Made by a program: the position numbers and the translations under genes
Shown here: positions 6,301-12,633 of the stretch, piece after piece
Layout: each line of letters opens with the position of its first letter
Numbering within the stretch: the stretch's first letter is position 1
Notes under the pieces: model-generated
Database searches by the model: none
Told to the model about the DNA's origin: nothing
The model's input: the letters and a program-made list of their open reading frames with translations, nothing else
IMG/VR virus record: IMGVR_UViG_3300025603_000095
Location: 1-22,086 of that record
Length of the DNA: 22,086 nucleotides
Strand: one strand, 5' to 3'
From: a virus

Positions 6301-6553
6301 GGCCGAAATTCCAGATGACGCGCTGGGCTGTGCGTGGCCCGAAGAAGACGATCGCGATGTCGTCGTTCGCCAGCATGCAAGTCTGGTAAAGACCATTGGC
6401 GCCAGAGCGTGTGGTCTTGAGCCAGTTGCGGGCGCGAGTGCGCGCCTCGTTAAAGGCAGGCACCGCGCTGGGGTTGTCCAGCAGCTCCTTAGCGTGCGGT
6501 GTGCTAGCAAGCTGTGCGGCGACGGTGCCAGCGCGAGGGAAAGAGTATGCCAT
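6293..6553 (-). CDS. Hypothetical phage protein
   Basis: The product has 86 residues with a strong GAGGAGG ribosome site before ATG 6553. The site lies within a small AACCT/AGGTT inverted repeat, which could mask it weakly in RNA. The sequence has an Arg-rich helix in the middle (NEARTRARNWLKTTRSGANG) and a hydrophobic C-terminal stretch (ANDDIAIVFFGP). No family is recognised. It is the second gene of the leftward cluster, so it is likely expressed early. Confidence 0.6.
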   Translation of the reverse strand: MAYSFPRAGTVAAQLASTPHAKELLDNPSAVPAFNEARTRARNWLKTTRSGANGLYQTCMLANDDIAIVFFGPRTAQRVIWNFGHA

Positions 6554-6580
6554 GAGAACCTCCTCAGGTTAGGCGTTGCG

Positions 6581-6829
6581 TTAGACTTTCATGAAGCCTT
6601 CGTAGCGGCCAGCGTAGCCACCCTGTGTTTTGTTGAGAATGACCAGCGCAGTCCAGCGGCCAGAAGGTGTGCGAACAACCATCGAGCGGTCGTCGTATTC
6701 GGGATACATTTCAGCATACTGGGCCAGTCGCTTGCGCAGGTTGGCCTCGGTGGCGTAAGACTCGACGTAGTTGCCGTCGAGTGCTGTGTTGCCGTCGAGT
6801 GCTGTGTTGTCGATTTCGCGCATTGCCAT
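6581..6829 (-). CDS. Hypothetical early phage protein with duplicated NTALDG motif
   Basis: The product has 82 residues from ATG 6829, with GAGGA 9 bases upstream; ATG 6823 is an alternative. It contains a tandem TALDGN-TALDGN near the N-terminus from an exact 18-bp duplication. The remainder (ANLRKRLAQYAEMYPEYDDR, then SMVVRTPSGRWTALVILNKT, then GGYAGRYEGFMKV) looks like a helix followed by a small beta-sheet domain. No family is recognised. It is the first gene transcribed leftward from the divergent control region. Confidence 0.65.
   Translation of the reverse strand: MAMREIDNTALDGNTALDGNYVESYATEANLRKRLAQYAEMYPEYDDRSMVVRTPSGRWTALVILNKTQGGYAGRYEGFMKV
6771..6806 (-). repeat. Exact 18-bp tandem duplication inside a coding region
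   Basis: TTGCCGTCGAGTGCTGTG occurs twice head to tail (6771-6788 and 6789-6806). It adds six residues in frame to the N-terminus of the early gene. The perfect identity suggests a recent slippage event. Confidence 0.9.
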
Positions 6830-7185
6830 AGTTTGTTCCTCTGGATTTCGTGGTGACTCTTCAGGGCAGGGTACCAATCCCTGCCGATCCAGCCGCTGAA
6901 AACCAGAGCGGAGAAGCTGCGAGGATCAAGTGCCGTCGGGCCAGCGTCTCCGACCTATCAGTCGGTGGGTTGTTATGCTTAGGCAACCCGTCCTGTTACA
7001 TCCTTTATCTCCTGTTTTGGCAGAAAAGAAAAGTAAAATCGTCCGAGAAGATGCAAGCGAAAACAAGGACTTGTAAAATAGTTCATTTAAGAACCCAAAA
7101 AGAGCGTGCTTTTTGATTCGCGCCGATGCATACTCGGCGAGGGTGGCGACACGACCACCATTAACTCCAAGTGTAGGAGGCCAAC
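6830..7185. promoter_or_regulatory. Divergent intergenic control region
   Basis: This 356-bp region separates the leftward and rightward clusters, so promoters for both should lie here. It holds a CCGAC(6 nt)GTCGG hairpin at 6950-6965; a 10-mer AGGCAACCCG at 6981-6990 preceded by TATGCT, shared with the gap before terS; and GAAAACAAGGACTT at 7059-7072. The last is preceded by CGTCCGA and GC-AAGC in a pattern also seen at 18250-18286. AT-rich sequence runs from about 7010 to 7110. AGGAGG before 7186 is the ribosome site of the rightward gene. No convincing -35/-10 pair can be assigned. An 88-codon GTG-start frame at 6850-7116 is not believed to be a gene. Confidence 0.6.
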
Positions 7186-7965
7186 ATGGCCAAAGAAGTC
7201 GCGAAAGCGCAACAGACTGCCCTCTCCACCGAGATCTCTTTCGAGGATTACGCTGGCGCAGGGTTAGAGAATGTCACCAAGGACGACATTCTCATCCCAC
7301 GCCTGACACTGCTTCAGGCTCTTTCACCCCAGCTCAACAAGAAGAAGCCTGAATACATCGAGGGTGCTGCGATCGGCGACATCGCTGACGTAGGCACTGG
7401 CGAGGTGTTTGAGGCGCCAATCTTGTTCTTGCCTGTGCATTTTCAGAAGGTCTGGATCGAGTGGGCACCGCGTGACAGCGGCAAAGGCCTGATCGCCATC
7501 CACGACAATTCGGACTGCATGGACGGGTGCGAGCAGAACGACCGTGGTCAATGGATCAACGATTCGGGCAACTACCTCGCAGAGACCTCACAGTTCTTTG
7601 GGTTCAACCTCGCAGCTGATGGACGCAAGTGCTTTGTGTCGTTCACATCGACGCAGCTTAAGAAGGCACGTCGCTGGAACACGCTGGCCATGAGCGAAAA
7701 GCTCAAGCGTGCTGACGGGAGCGAATATGCACCGCCTTTGTTCTTCCGAACCTACAAGCTCGGTTCGGCTGAGGAAAGCAACTCGCAAGGTGATTGGGCT
7801 GGCTGGACAGTCGAGCGTGGTCCGAAGATGGAAGAGCTCGAGAATTTCAAGGCGATGTTCGCAGAGGCTATTGAGTTCCGCAAGCAGCTTTCGTCGGGTG
7901 TTGTCAAGGCTGACAACTCTGACATCGAGGATGCCGTAGTCTCCAAGGACGAAGGCGCGATGTAA
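7186..7965 (+). CDS. Conserved phage early protein, unknown function (possible ssDNA-binding role)
   Basis: The product has 259 residues with AGGAGG upstream. The pattern DILIPRLTLLQALSPQLNKK, then YIEGAAIGDIADVGTGEVFE, then ILFLPVHFQKVWIEWAPRDS recalls a widely distributed phage protein type usually encoded early, next to replication genes. Its name and function are not certain to me. The central region has C-x-x-x-C (DCMDGCEQ) and the C-terminus is acidic (ADNSDIEDAVVSKDEGAM), a tail feature shared with single-stranded DNA-binding proteins. That similarity is weak and could be coincidental. It is the first rightward gene and is separated from the rest of the cluster by an intrinsic terminator, so it is probably expressed at a higher level than the genes behind it. 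Confidence 0.75.
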   Translation: MAKEVAKAQQTALSTEISFEDYAGAGLENVTKDDILIPRLTLLQALSPQLNKKKPEYIEGAAIGDIADVGTGEVFEAPILFLPVHFQKVWIEWAPRDSGKGLIAIHDNSDCMDGCEQNDRGQWINDSGNYLAETSQFFGFNLAADGRKCFVSFTSTQLKKARRWNTLAMSEKLKRADGSEYAPPLFFRTYKLGSAEESNSQGDWAGWTVERGPKMEELENFKAMFAEAIEFRKQLSSGVVKADNSDIEDAVVSKDEGAM

Positions 7966-7974
7966 TTTGCCACA

Positions 7975-7999
7975 CCCAGTGTTCAACGATGACACTGGG
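7975..7999 (+). other. RNA hairpin preceding the terminator
   Basis: CCCAGTGT and ACACTGGG form a perfect 8-bp stem with a 9-base loop, 9 bases after the stop of the upstream gene. ACTGGG is repeated at 8003-8008, so the left arm has an alternative partner that overlaps the terminator stem. Confidence 0.6.
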
Positions 8000-8005
8000 T
8001 TAACT

Positions 8006-8045
8006 GGGTGGTGGTGCGGGAGCCCAATATCCACCACCCTTTTTT
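8006..8045 (+). terminator. Rho-independent terminator
   Basis: GGGTGGTGG (8006-8014) pairs perfectly with CCACCACCC (8031-8039) around a 16-base loop and is followed by six T residues (8040-8045). It lies between two genes of the same orientation, with the next ribosome site (GACAGGAG) only a few bases beyond. It should therefore reduce rather than abolish expression of the downstream replication cluster, unless antitermination acts or a promoter lies elsewhere. Confidence 0.82.
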
Positions 8046-8060
8046 GACAGGAGATACCCA

Positions 8061-8615
8061 ATGACCGACTTGTTTGACATTCCCGCCGAGAGCTCTGGCA
8101 ACCTTGTGGAAGTGCTCAAGGACTATTGCTCTGAAGCGATCGAGCTAGACGAAGCTGTCAAAGGCTACGAGCTCGCAATGAAGACTGCCAAGTCGCGGCT
8201 GCATTCGCTGCGCACATTGAAGATACCCGATGCGATGGCTGAGGCTGGCATCGGCGACGTGTTCTCAATGGACACTGGCCATGTGATCAAGCTCAAGCAG
8301 TTCGTCTCTGGCTCGATGCCCAAGGAAGACGAAAAGCGTGACCTCGCGATGAAGGTGCTTGCGCAGCACGGCGGAGCGGCGCTGATCAAGACCGCTGTGG
8401 AAATGGCCTTTGACAAGGGCCAAGCGCACGAGGCCCAGCAGCTCGTAATTCAACTGCGCAACGATGGCTATGACGTGGCCGTGAAAGAAGACGTCAATGC
8501 AATGAGCCTTCAAGCCTTCGCTCGTGAGAAGCTGCGCAACGGCGAGGAGCTTCCACTCGAAACGCTCGGTCTGTTCGCTGGAACCACCGCTGACATCAAG
8601 GAGCCCAAGAAATGA
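8061..8615 (+). CDS. Conserved hypothetical phage protein
   Basis: The product has 184 residues; GACAGGAG precedes the start. Helical heptads at 20-55 (EAIELDEAVKGYELAMKTAK) lead into KIPDAMAEAGIGDVFSMDTG and VIKLKQFVSGSMPKEDEKRD. A 'split helix, then small beta domain with G-x-x-x-F' layout of this kind occurs in phage early proteins near replication genes. No function is recognised. It is the first gene after the terminator and overlaps the next by ATGA, which starts a long run of coupled genes reaching the primase-helicase. Confidence 0.7.
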   Translation: MTDLFDIPAESSGNLVEVLKDYCSEAIELDEAVKGYELAMKTAKSRLHSLRTLKIPDAMAEAGIGDVFSMDTGHVIKLKQFVSGSMPKEDEKRDLAMKVLAQHGGAALIKTAVEMAFDKGQAHEAQQLVIQLRNDGYDVAVKEDVNAMSLQAFAREKLRNGEELPLETLGLFAGTTADIKEPKK

Positions 8616-8881
8616 GACTTCAATCACTGCGCATCGGGCTTAGAAACCCATACAGCGACCCGAGCCCAACGAACCCTTATCAGGCAGTGCTTGAGGTCTC
8701 ATACGATGACACCAAGATGCAAGTTACGCTGGGCGACGAGACGTGCCGACGCATGCTCGAGCTGGCTGGGGAAGAGATCGCCGCTGCGGCACAGATCCAG
8801 ATTCAGGACTTCGTGCGCACAGCACTGGCTGTTTCCAAGCACCAGACAATCGAAGCAATCGCCACCAGCGAGGTGAAATAA
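8612..8881 (+). CDS. Hypothetical phage protein
   Basis: The product has 89 residues; its start overlaps the previous stop as ATGA. An N-terminal stretch rich in Pro and Asn (GLRNPYSDPSPTNPYQAVLE) is followed by a beta-hairpin-like VSYDDTKMQVTLGDETC and a helical C-terminus (RMLELAGEEIAAAAQIQIQD). No family is recognised. The start codon of the next gene uses the last base of its stop (TAATG). Confidence 0.65.
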   Translation: MRLQSLRIGLRNPYSDPSPTNPYQAVLEVSYDDTKMQVTLGDETCRRMLELAGEEIAAAAQIQIQDFVRTALAVSKHQTIEAIATSEVK

Positions 8882-9081
8882 TGAAGCGCATCATTTGCAC
8901 CAACTGCGGCATCCAACTGGAACCAAAGCCCACTGGCCTTGGCGACTGGCCTCTTGAGGCGATGGTTGCGGAGGACGACGATTATCGCCAGAGCCAGCTA
9001 GACGCAGCTCTGGCGGGGTTGCCCTATAAGCACTCGCTGAACATGGCAGCTAACCACCCGACTGTGCAGGTGTTTCCATGA
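8881..9081 (+). CDS. Small hypothetical protein with N-terminal CxxC
   Basis: The product has 66 residues from ATG 8881, with GAGGTGAA upstream. It begins MKRIICTNCGIQLEPKP, which resembles half of a zinc ribbon; a second CxxC is absent, so metal binding would require dimerisation or is not present. The rest is helical and featureless. It overlaps the following gene by ATGA. No function is assigned. Confidence 0.6.
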   Translation: MKRIICTNCGIQLEPKPTGLGDWPLEAMVAEDDDYRQSQLDAALAGLPYKHSLNMAANHPTVQVFP

Positions 9082-10010
9082 TCGTCGCTGGAGCAGGGCT
9101 TGCTGGGTTGATCGCCGCGTCAATGCTGCGTGACGAGGTTGAGGGTGTTTATGAGCTTCAATCCCAACTTCCGCACAACCACTCGGCATTGCTGCGGTTC
9201 CGCAGCTCGGTGGTGGGGGATGCTGTTGGCATTCCCTTCCGCAAGGTCAAGGTCATGAAGTCCGTTGATCCGTGGCGCAACCCAGTTGCTGATGCGCTGA
9301 TGTATTCGATGAAGTGCACAGGCAAGGCCCAGCTTCGTTCGGTGGTGTCAGCGGCTGGTGAGATTGAGGAGCGGTTCATCGCACCTGATGACTTCATCCC
9401 GCGCCTCGCCAAACAGGTCGGACCCAAGATCGCCTTCAATGCTGGGGTGGAAAATGCTCTGGGTCGCCACAAGGTTATCTCGACAGTCCCTATGCCAGCG
9501 ATGATGGACCTGTTGGGCTGGGAAGACAAGCCTGCGTTCGACTTCACTAGTGGCTGGACGATCACTTGCGACCTGCCCAAGTCGATCGATGTGTGCGCAA
9601 CAGTTTACATGCCGCACCCTGCGGTCGAGCCTTACCGCGCATCCATCACTGACCACCGCCTAATCATCGAGGTCAGCGACTGGCAGCTTAATTCGCAACA
9701 ACAAGAGCCATCTAAAGAGCTCGCGATCGGCGCAGCTTGCATGGCTTTGGGGCTGGACCACCTGATGGATTACGTCAAGGAGCACCACGAGATGAAGCGC
9801 ATGAAGTATGCGAAGATTTTGCCGATCCCTGACGCAGTGCGCAAGCGGTTCATAATCTGGGCCAGCGAGAAACACAACGTATATTCGCTAGGACGCTTCG
9901 CCACGTGGCGTCCTGGATTGTTGCTGGACGATGTTGTCAATGACGTTCGCCAGATTCAAAAGATGGCCAGTGGCGAAGTCCACTCCTACAAATCAATGCT
10001 GAAAGGATAA
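9078..10010 (+). CDS. FAD/NAD(P)-dependent oxidoreductase-like protein
   Basis: The product has 310 residues, shorter than typical flavin oxidoreductases (350-500). The extreme N-terminus is a dinucleotide-binding loop (IVAGAGLAGLIAA, G5-x-G7-x-x-G10), with Glu26 where the second strand usually ends. VISTVPMPAMMDLL at 133-146 resembles the mid-protein strand of amine-oxidase/UDP-galactopyranose-mutase-type flavoproteins. LGRFATWRPGLLLDDVVNDV at 271-290 resembles their C-terminal FAD-binding motif (G-R-x-A-x-W/Y, then D-D). Family-level similarity is therefore probable, but the substrate is unknown. It sits immediately upstream of ThyX, itself an FAD/NADPH enzyme, and is probably co-expressed with it. 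A role in flavin or thymidylate chemistry, or in nucleotide-sugar modification, is inference. Confidence 0.75.
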   Translation: MIVAGAGLAGLIAASMLRDEVEGVYELQSQLPHNHSALLRFRSSVVGDAVGIPFRKVKVMKSVDPWRNPVADALMYSMKCTGKAQLRSVVSAAGEIEERFIAPDDFIPRLAKQVGPKIAFNAGVENALGRHKVISTVPMPAMMDLLGWEDKPAFDFTSGWTITCDLPKSIDVCATVYMPHPAVEPYRASITDHRLIIEVSDWQLNSQQQEPSKELAIGAACMALGLDHLMDYVKEHHEMKRMKYAKILPIPDAVRKRFIIWASEKHNVYSLGRFATWRPGLLLDDVVNDVRQIQKMASGEVHSYKSMLKG

Positions 10011-10015
10011 GTCCG

Positions 10016-10768
10016 ATGGACGTGAAACTGATCGATTACACTGGTGCTGGGGCAGCTGATCCCGCACGCCACGCAGCCAACGTGCTGGTGTTCACCAAGC
10101 AGACACGGCTCGAGATGAACGCTGGGTTGATGGATGACATCGCCGCATGGCCAGACGATAAGATTATTGAAGAGCTGCGTTACATGGCCAACACAATCCC
10201 AAGCTCTTGGGAGTTTGTTGAATACAAGTTCCTGATCAACGGCGTCACGCGTGGGTTCACTCACCAGTTCGTGCGCACACGGACAGGCAGCTACGCCCAG
10301 CAGACCATGCGCGTGTTGAACGTCAACGGCTGGACCTATGGCACTGGACCAACTGTGGAAGAGGTGCCTGAGCGGCACGCTGAGTATGCTGCGTGTATGG
10401 GATCGATAGCTGACGTTTACGAGAAGCTGATCGACATGGGCGCCAAGATCGAGGATGCGCGCGGCGTTTTGCCTACGAACATCCACACCAACATCGTGGC
10501 CAAGTTCGATCTGCGGACGCTGGCGGACACAGCGCGCAAGCGTGCGTCGTCGCGGACCCAAGGTGAGTATCGCGATGTCATGGAAGCGATGTTGGCTGAG
10601 GTTTTGCGCGTCCACCCTTGGGCGGCGATGTTTATCAATCGCACCTTCGACAAGGCTGCGGCTGAGTTGGAGGATCGCATCAAGTCTCTTTGCACTCAGC
10701 TGCGCACTGGCGACGTGATCTCAACCAACCTGATCAAGCTGATCGACCAGATGAGGATGACGGCATGA
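10016..10768 (+). CDS. thyX: Flavin-dependent thymidylate synthase (ThyX family)
   Basis: The product has 250 residues; AAAGGATAAG lies just upstream. ThyX enzymes methylate dUMP to dTMP using methylene-tetrahydrofolate, FAD and NADPH. The signature region is HQFVRTRTGSYAQQTMR at residues 83-99, aligning with the canonical Q-x-x-R-H-R-x-x-S-Y-x-x-x-S-x-R-Y. Here the central His is Thr88, the second Ser is Thr97 and the final Tyr is Val100, while Arg87, Arg89, Ser92 and Arg99 are kept. The C-terminal block LPTNIHTNIVAKFDLRTLAD, then RKRASSRTQGEYRDV, matches the family's dUMP/FAD-binding end. The fold assignment is secure; whether catalysis is standard with these substitutions is open. The gene overlaps the next by ATGA. 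Confidence 0.88.
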   Translation: MDVKLIDYTGAGAADPARHAANVLVFTKQTRLEMNAGLMDDIAAWPDDKIIEELRYMANTIPSSWEFVEYKFLINGVTRGFTHQFVRTRTGSYAQQTMRVLNVNGWTYGTGPTVEEVPERHAEYAACMGSIADVYEKLIDMGAKIEDARGVLPTNIHTNIVAKFDLRTLADTARKRASSRTQGEYRDVMEAMLAEVLRVHPWAAMFINRTFDKAAAELEDRIKSLCTQLRTGDVISTNLIKLIDQMRMTA

Positions 10769-10971
10769 GCTGCGTTTTTGAACCGATCACCGTGCACAGC
10801 TCCCTGCATGGCTTTGAGAAGAAGGATGCGTATGCGTTCTCGATCGTGCCGATGCGCAAGTGTGGCATGAAGAATGGCTTGCCGAGGTCGTATTGCTCCA
10901 ACTTCATCCTGAGCAGGCAGAGCGACCCTGACCTGTCATTTTACGATCAACTTGGCGAGGTCGATTCATGA
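10765..10971 (+). CDS. Small hypothetical protein
   Basis: The product has 68 residues. It starts at ATG 10765 overlapping the ThyX stop, and ends overlapping the next start, both as ATGA. Two clusters of basic and cysteine residues (VPMRKCGMKNGLPRSYCSNF) are visible. No family is recognised. The double overlap supports its being a real coupled gene. Confidence 0.6.
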   Translation: MSCVFEPITVHSSLHGFEKKDAYAFSIVPMRKCGMKNGLPRSYCSNFILSRQSDPDLSFYDQLGEVDS

Positions 10972-11117
10972 AGGAGCGATGGAGATTTTATTACGTGCAC
11001 CGTGACGGGTGGCTGACCGACGACATTAACAAGGCCCTCGGCAAGTGCGTAGGTGTCGTTGAAGCTCGCAGCGAAGAAGAGGCGCTGCGTCTGGCCAAGG
11101 AAAGGGAGCTGCTGTGA
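10968..11117 (+). CDS. Very small hypothetical protein
   Basis: The product has 49 residues. It opens MKERWRFYYVHRDGWLTDDI and ends in a charged helix (EARSEEEALRLAKERELL). It overlaps the previous stop as ATGA and the next start as GTGA. The dense overlap on both sides and protein-like composition support it. Function is unknown. Confidence 0.55.
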   Translation: MKERWRFYYVHRDGWLTDDINKALGKCVGVVEARSEEEALRLAKERELL

Positions 11118-11560
11118 GAGGCAAGATTATTATCGTCGACCTTGACGGAACCCTTTACAATTCTGTTGGGCGGTCGCACTTGGCCAAGGCTGGTCTTTGG
11201 GACGATTTCCACTCGCAGTCTGTTTTTGACCAACCCAACTATGACGTGCTTGAGCTTGTGCAGCTTTTGTCAAAAGACCACACAATGCTGGGAATAACAG
11301 GACGCAGCGAGAAGTTCCGTAACATCACCAACGCATGGATGCATCGCTGGTCTGTTCCGCTGGATGACCTTTTGATGCGACCCGACGGAAACTATTACTC
11401 CGACGCTGAGGTTAAGCTGAGCCTGTTGCACCGCTGGCTGGGCAAAAACGACCGCACAATGCGCGAGGTCTGGTTCGCGTTGGAAGACCGCGACAAGATG
11501 GTGGACGCATGGCGCAATGCGAACATCCCATGTTACCAAGTCAGAGCAGGAGAATACTGA
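11114..11560 (+). CDS. HAD-superfamily phosphatase (polynucleotide 3'-phosphatase-like)
   Basis: The product has 148 residues from GTG 11114, which overlaps the previous stop; GGGAG is 5 bases upstream and no better ATG exists. Motif I is VDLDGT with nucleophile Asp9 and acid/base Asp11. Motif II is T62-G-R. Lys101 (AEVKLSLL) fits motif III and E124-D-R-D127 fits motif IV, so the full HAD catalytic set is present. The layout, with W-M-x(n)-V-P-x-D then R-P-D-G-N-Y-Y, resembles the phosphatase domain of phage T4 PseT-type end-healing enzymes. No kinase domain is present. Its substrate could be DNA or RNA 3' ends or nucleotides. A place among replication and repair genes favours nucleic-acid or nucleotide substrates. 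Confidence 0.82.
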   Translation: MRGKIIIVDLDGTLYNSVGRSHLAKAGLWDDFHSQSVFDQPNYDVLELVQLLSKDHTMLGITGRSEKFRNITNAWMHRWSVPLDDLLMRPDGNYYSDAEVKLSLLHRWLGKNDRTMREVWFALEDRDKMVDAWRNANIPCYQVRAGEY

Positions 11561-11760
11561 TGGACGGGCAATTCTACGACTACGCAACTGATTCGATCAA
11601 CAACTCACCTTACCACCCCGACTATGGCTTCATCGACAAGTTCCGCCTCAACTGCGTTGAGCTGGCATCGATGGTCGGGGTGCGTGCAGCAGCCGAGGCT
11701 GCTGAGGTGTCAAAGGCATCAATTTACCGCTGGAGGAAAGATTATGATGACCGTGCCTGA
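11560..11760 (+). CDS. Small helix-turn-helix protein
   Basis: The product has 66 residues from ATG 11560, which shares one base with the previous stop and has AGGAGA 9 bases upstream. The C-terminal half (VELASMVGVRAAAEAAEVSK, then ASIYRWRKDYDDRA) is a compact helix-turn-helix of the homeodomain-like/transposase-type, the recognition helix being SKASIYRWRKDY. It is too small to carry any other domain and may be a regulator or a DNA-binding accessory. The 3' end overlaps the following start by 17 bp. Confidence 0.68.
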   Translation: MDGQFYDYATDSINNSPYHPDYGFIDKFRLNCVELASMVGVRAAAEAAEVSKASIYRWRKDYDDRA

Positions 11761-12067
11761 TATGCTGCGGCAATCCGCAGAGACCTACGAGCAGCGCAAC
11801 AAGCTCTATGGCGACAACTACAAGCGTTTCGGCCACATCGTCGCATTGCTGTTCCCCAACGGCATCAAGCTGGAAAGCGAAGACGACCACAATCGTTTTG
11901 GGGTGTTCGTGCAGATCGTTTCCAAGCTGACCCGCTACGCTGAGAATTTCGGCACTGGTGGCCATGACGACTCGCTGCTGGACATGACAGTTTACGCGAC
12001 GATGCTGCGCGAGCTGGACATGGAAGCCAAGGCGCGCACCATGGATTCAATTAGGAAGAGTTTGTGA
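11744..12067 (+). CDS. Small phage protein, DUF6378-like
   Basis: The product has 107 residues from ATG 11744 (a second ATG follows at 11747), with GGAGG 7 bases upstream. AETYEQRNKLYGDNYKRFGH, then ALLFPNGIKL, R-F-G-V-F-V-Q-I-V-S-K-L-T-R-Y and DDSLLDMTVYATMLRELD form an all-helical pattern common to small phage proteins that I associate with DUF6378. The D-S-L-L-D-M-T-V-Y-A-T-M-L helix also resembles all-alpha NTP pyrophosphatases (MazG-like), but the complete metal-binding motif is not obvious. Nucleotide-pool function is therefore a suggestion only. It overlaps the exonuclease start as TGATG. Confidence 0.65.
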   Translation: MMTVPDMLRQSAETYEQRNKLYGDNYKRFGHIVALLFPNGIKLESEDDHNRFGVFVQIVSKLTRYAENFGTGGHDDSLLDMTVYATMLRELDMEAKARTMDSIRKSL

Positions 12068-12633
12068 TGCAGGCGATATTGTTCGACACTGAGACCACCG
12101 ACCTGATCCACAACCACGCAATCCCTCTGGACCAGCAGCCTCGCATCATCGAGATCTACGCTCTCAAGATTCAGCTGCCAGCGGATGCGTTCGGCTCAGC
12201 CGAGGAATGGCAGTTTGTCGATGAGTTTGAATCCTTCGTGAATCCTGGGATCAAGATCACCGACGAGATCACGCGCATCACCAACATCACCAACGCAGAC
12301 GTCCGCGATGCACCGCGCATCGCCGAGCTATGGCCAAGGCTGCGTGACTTCTTCGCAACGGCGGACATGGTGGTGGCCCACAATGTTTCATACGACATGG
12401 GCGTCATAGACTTCGAGCAGTTGCGTGTTAATGACAAGCAGAAGTTCCCTTGGCCACCCAAGCGGCTGTGCACTGTTGAGGCAACTGAGCACCTAAAGGG
12501 CCACCGCCTGAGCCTGACTGCGTTGCATGAGCAACTGTTCGGCGTCAAGTTCGAAGGCGCACACCGCGCACGCACTGACGTGAAGGCCATGACCATGTGC
12601 TTTAAGAAGCTCTGGGAGGATTGTGAGATATGA
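12067..12633 (+). CDS. DnaQ-like 3'-5' exonuclease (DEDD family)
   Basis: The product has 188 residues from ATG 12067; a GTG one codon upstream is possible. The three exonuclease motifs are complete: ExoI FDTETT (Asp7, Glu9), ExoII HNVSYDMG (Asp110) and ExoIII HRARTD (His166, Asp171), with the His spacing of the DEDDh class. This is the proofreading epsilon-type fold. It overlaps the start of the C-family polymerase gene, so it is very probably the proofreading subunit for that polymerase, encoded as a separate protein. An alternative is a general exonuclease for host DNA or RNA. Confidence 0.88.
   Translation: MQAILFDTETTDLIHNHAIPLDQQPRIIEIYALKIQLPADAFGSAEEWQFVDEFESFVNPGIKITDEITRITNITNADVRDAPRIAELWPRLRDFFATADMVVAHNVSYDMGVIDFEQLRVNDKQKFPWPPKRLCTVEATEHLKGHRLSLTALHEQLFGVKFEGAHRARTDVKAMTMCFKKLWEDCEI

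Noticed and set aside
6850-7116. 88-codon GTG-start frame in the divergent region
   Set aside because: It has no ribosome site, crosses promoter-like and repeated sequence, and ends without a functional context. Only its short similarity to the 18240 leader peptide is noted.
9986-10615. Minus-strand frame of 209 codons opposite thyX
   Set aside because: The ThyX motif region is on the plus strand; the antisense frame is explained by codon bias.
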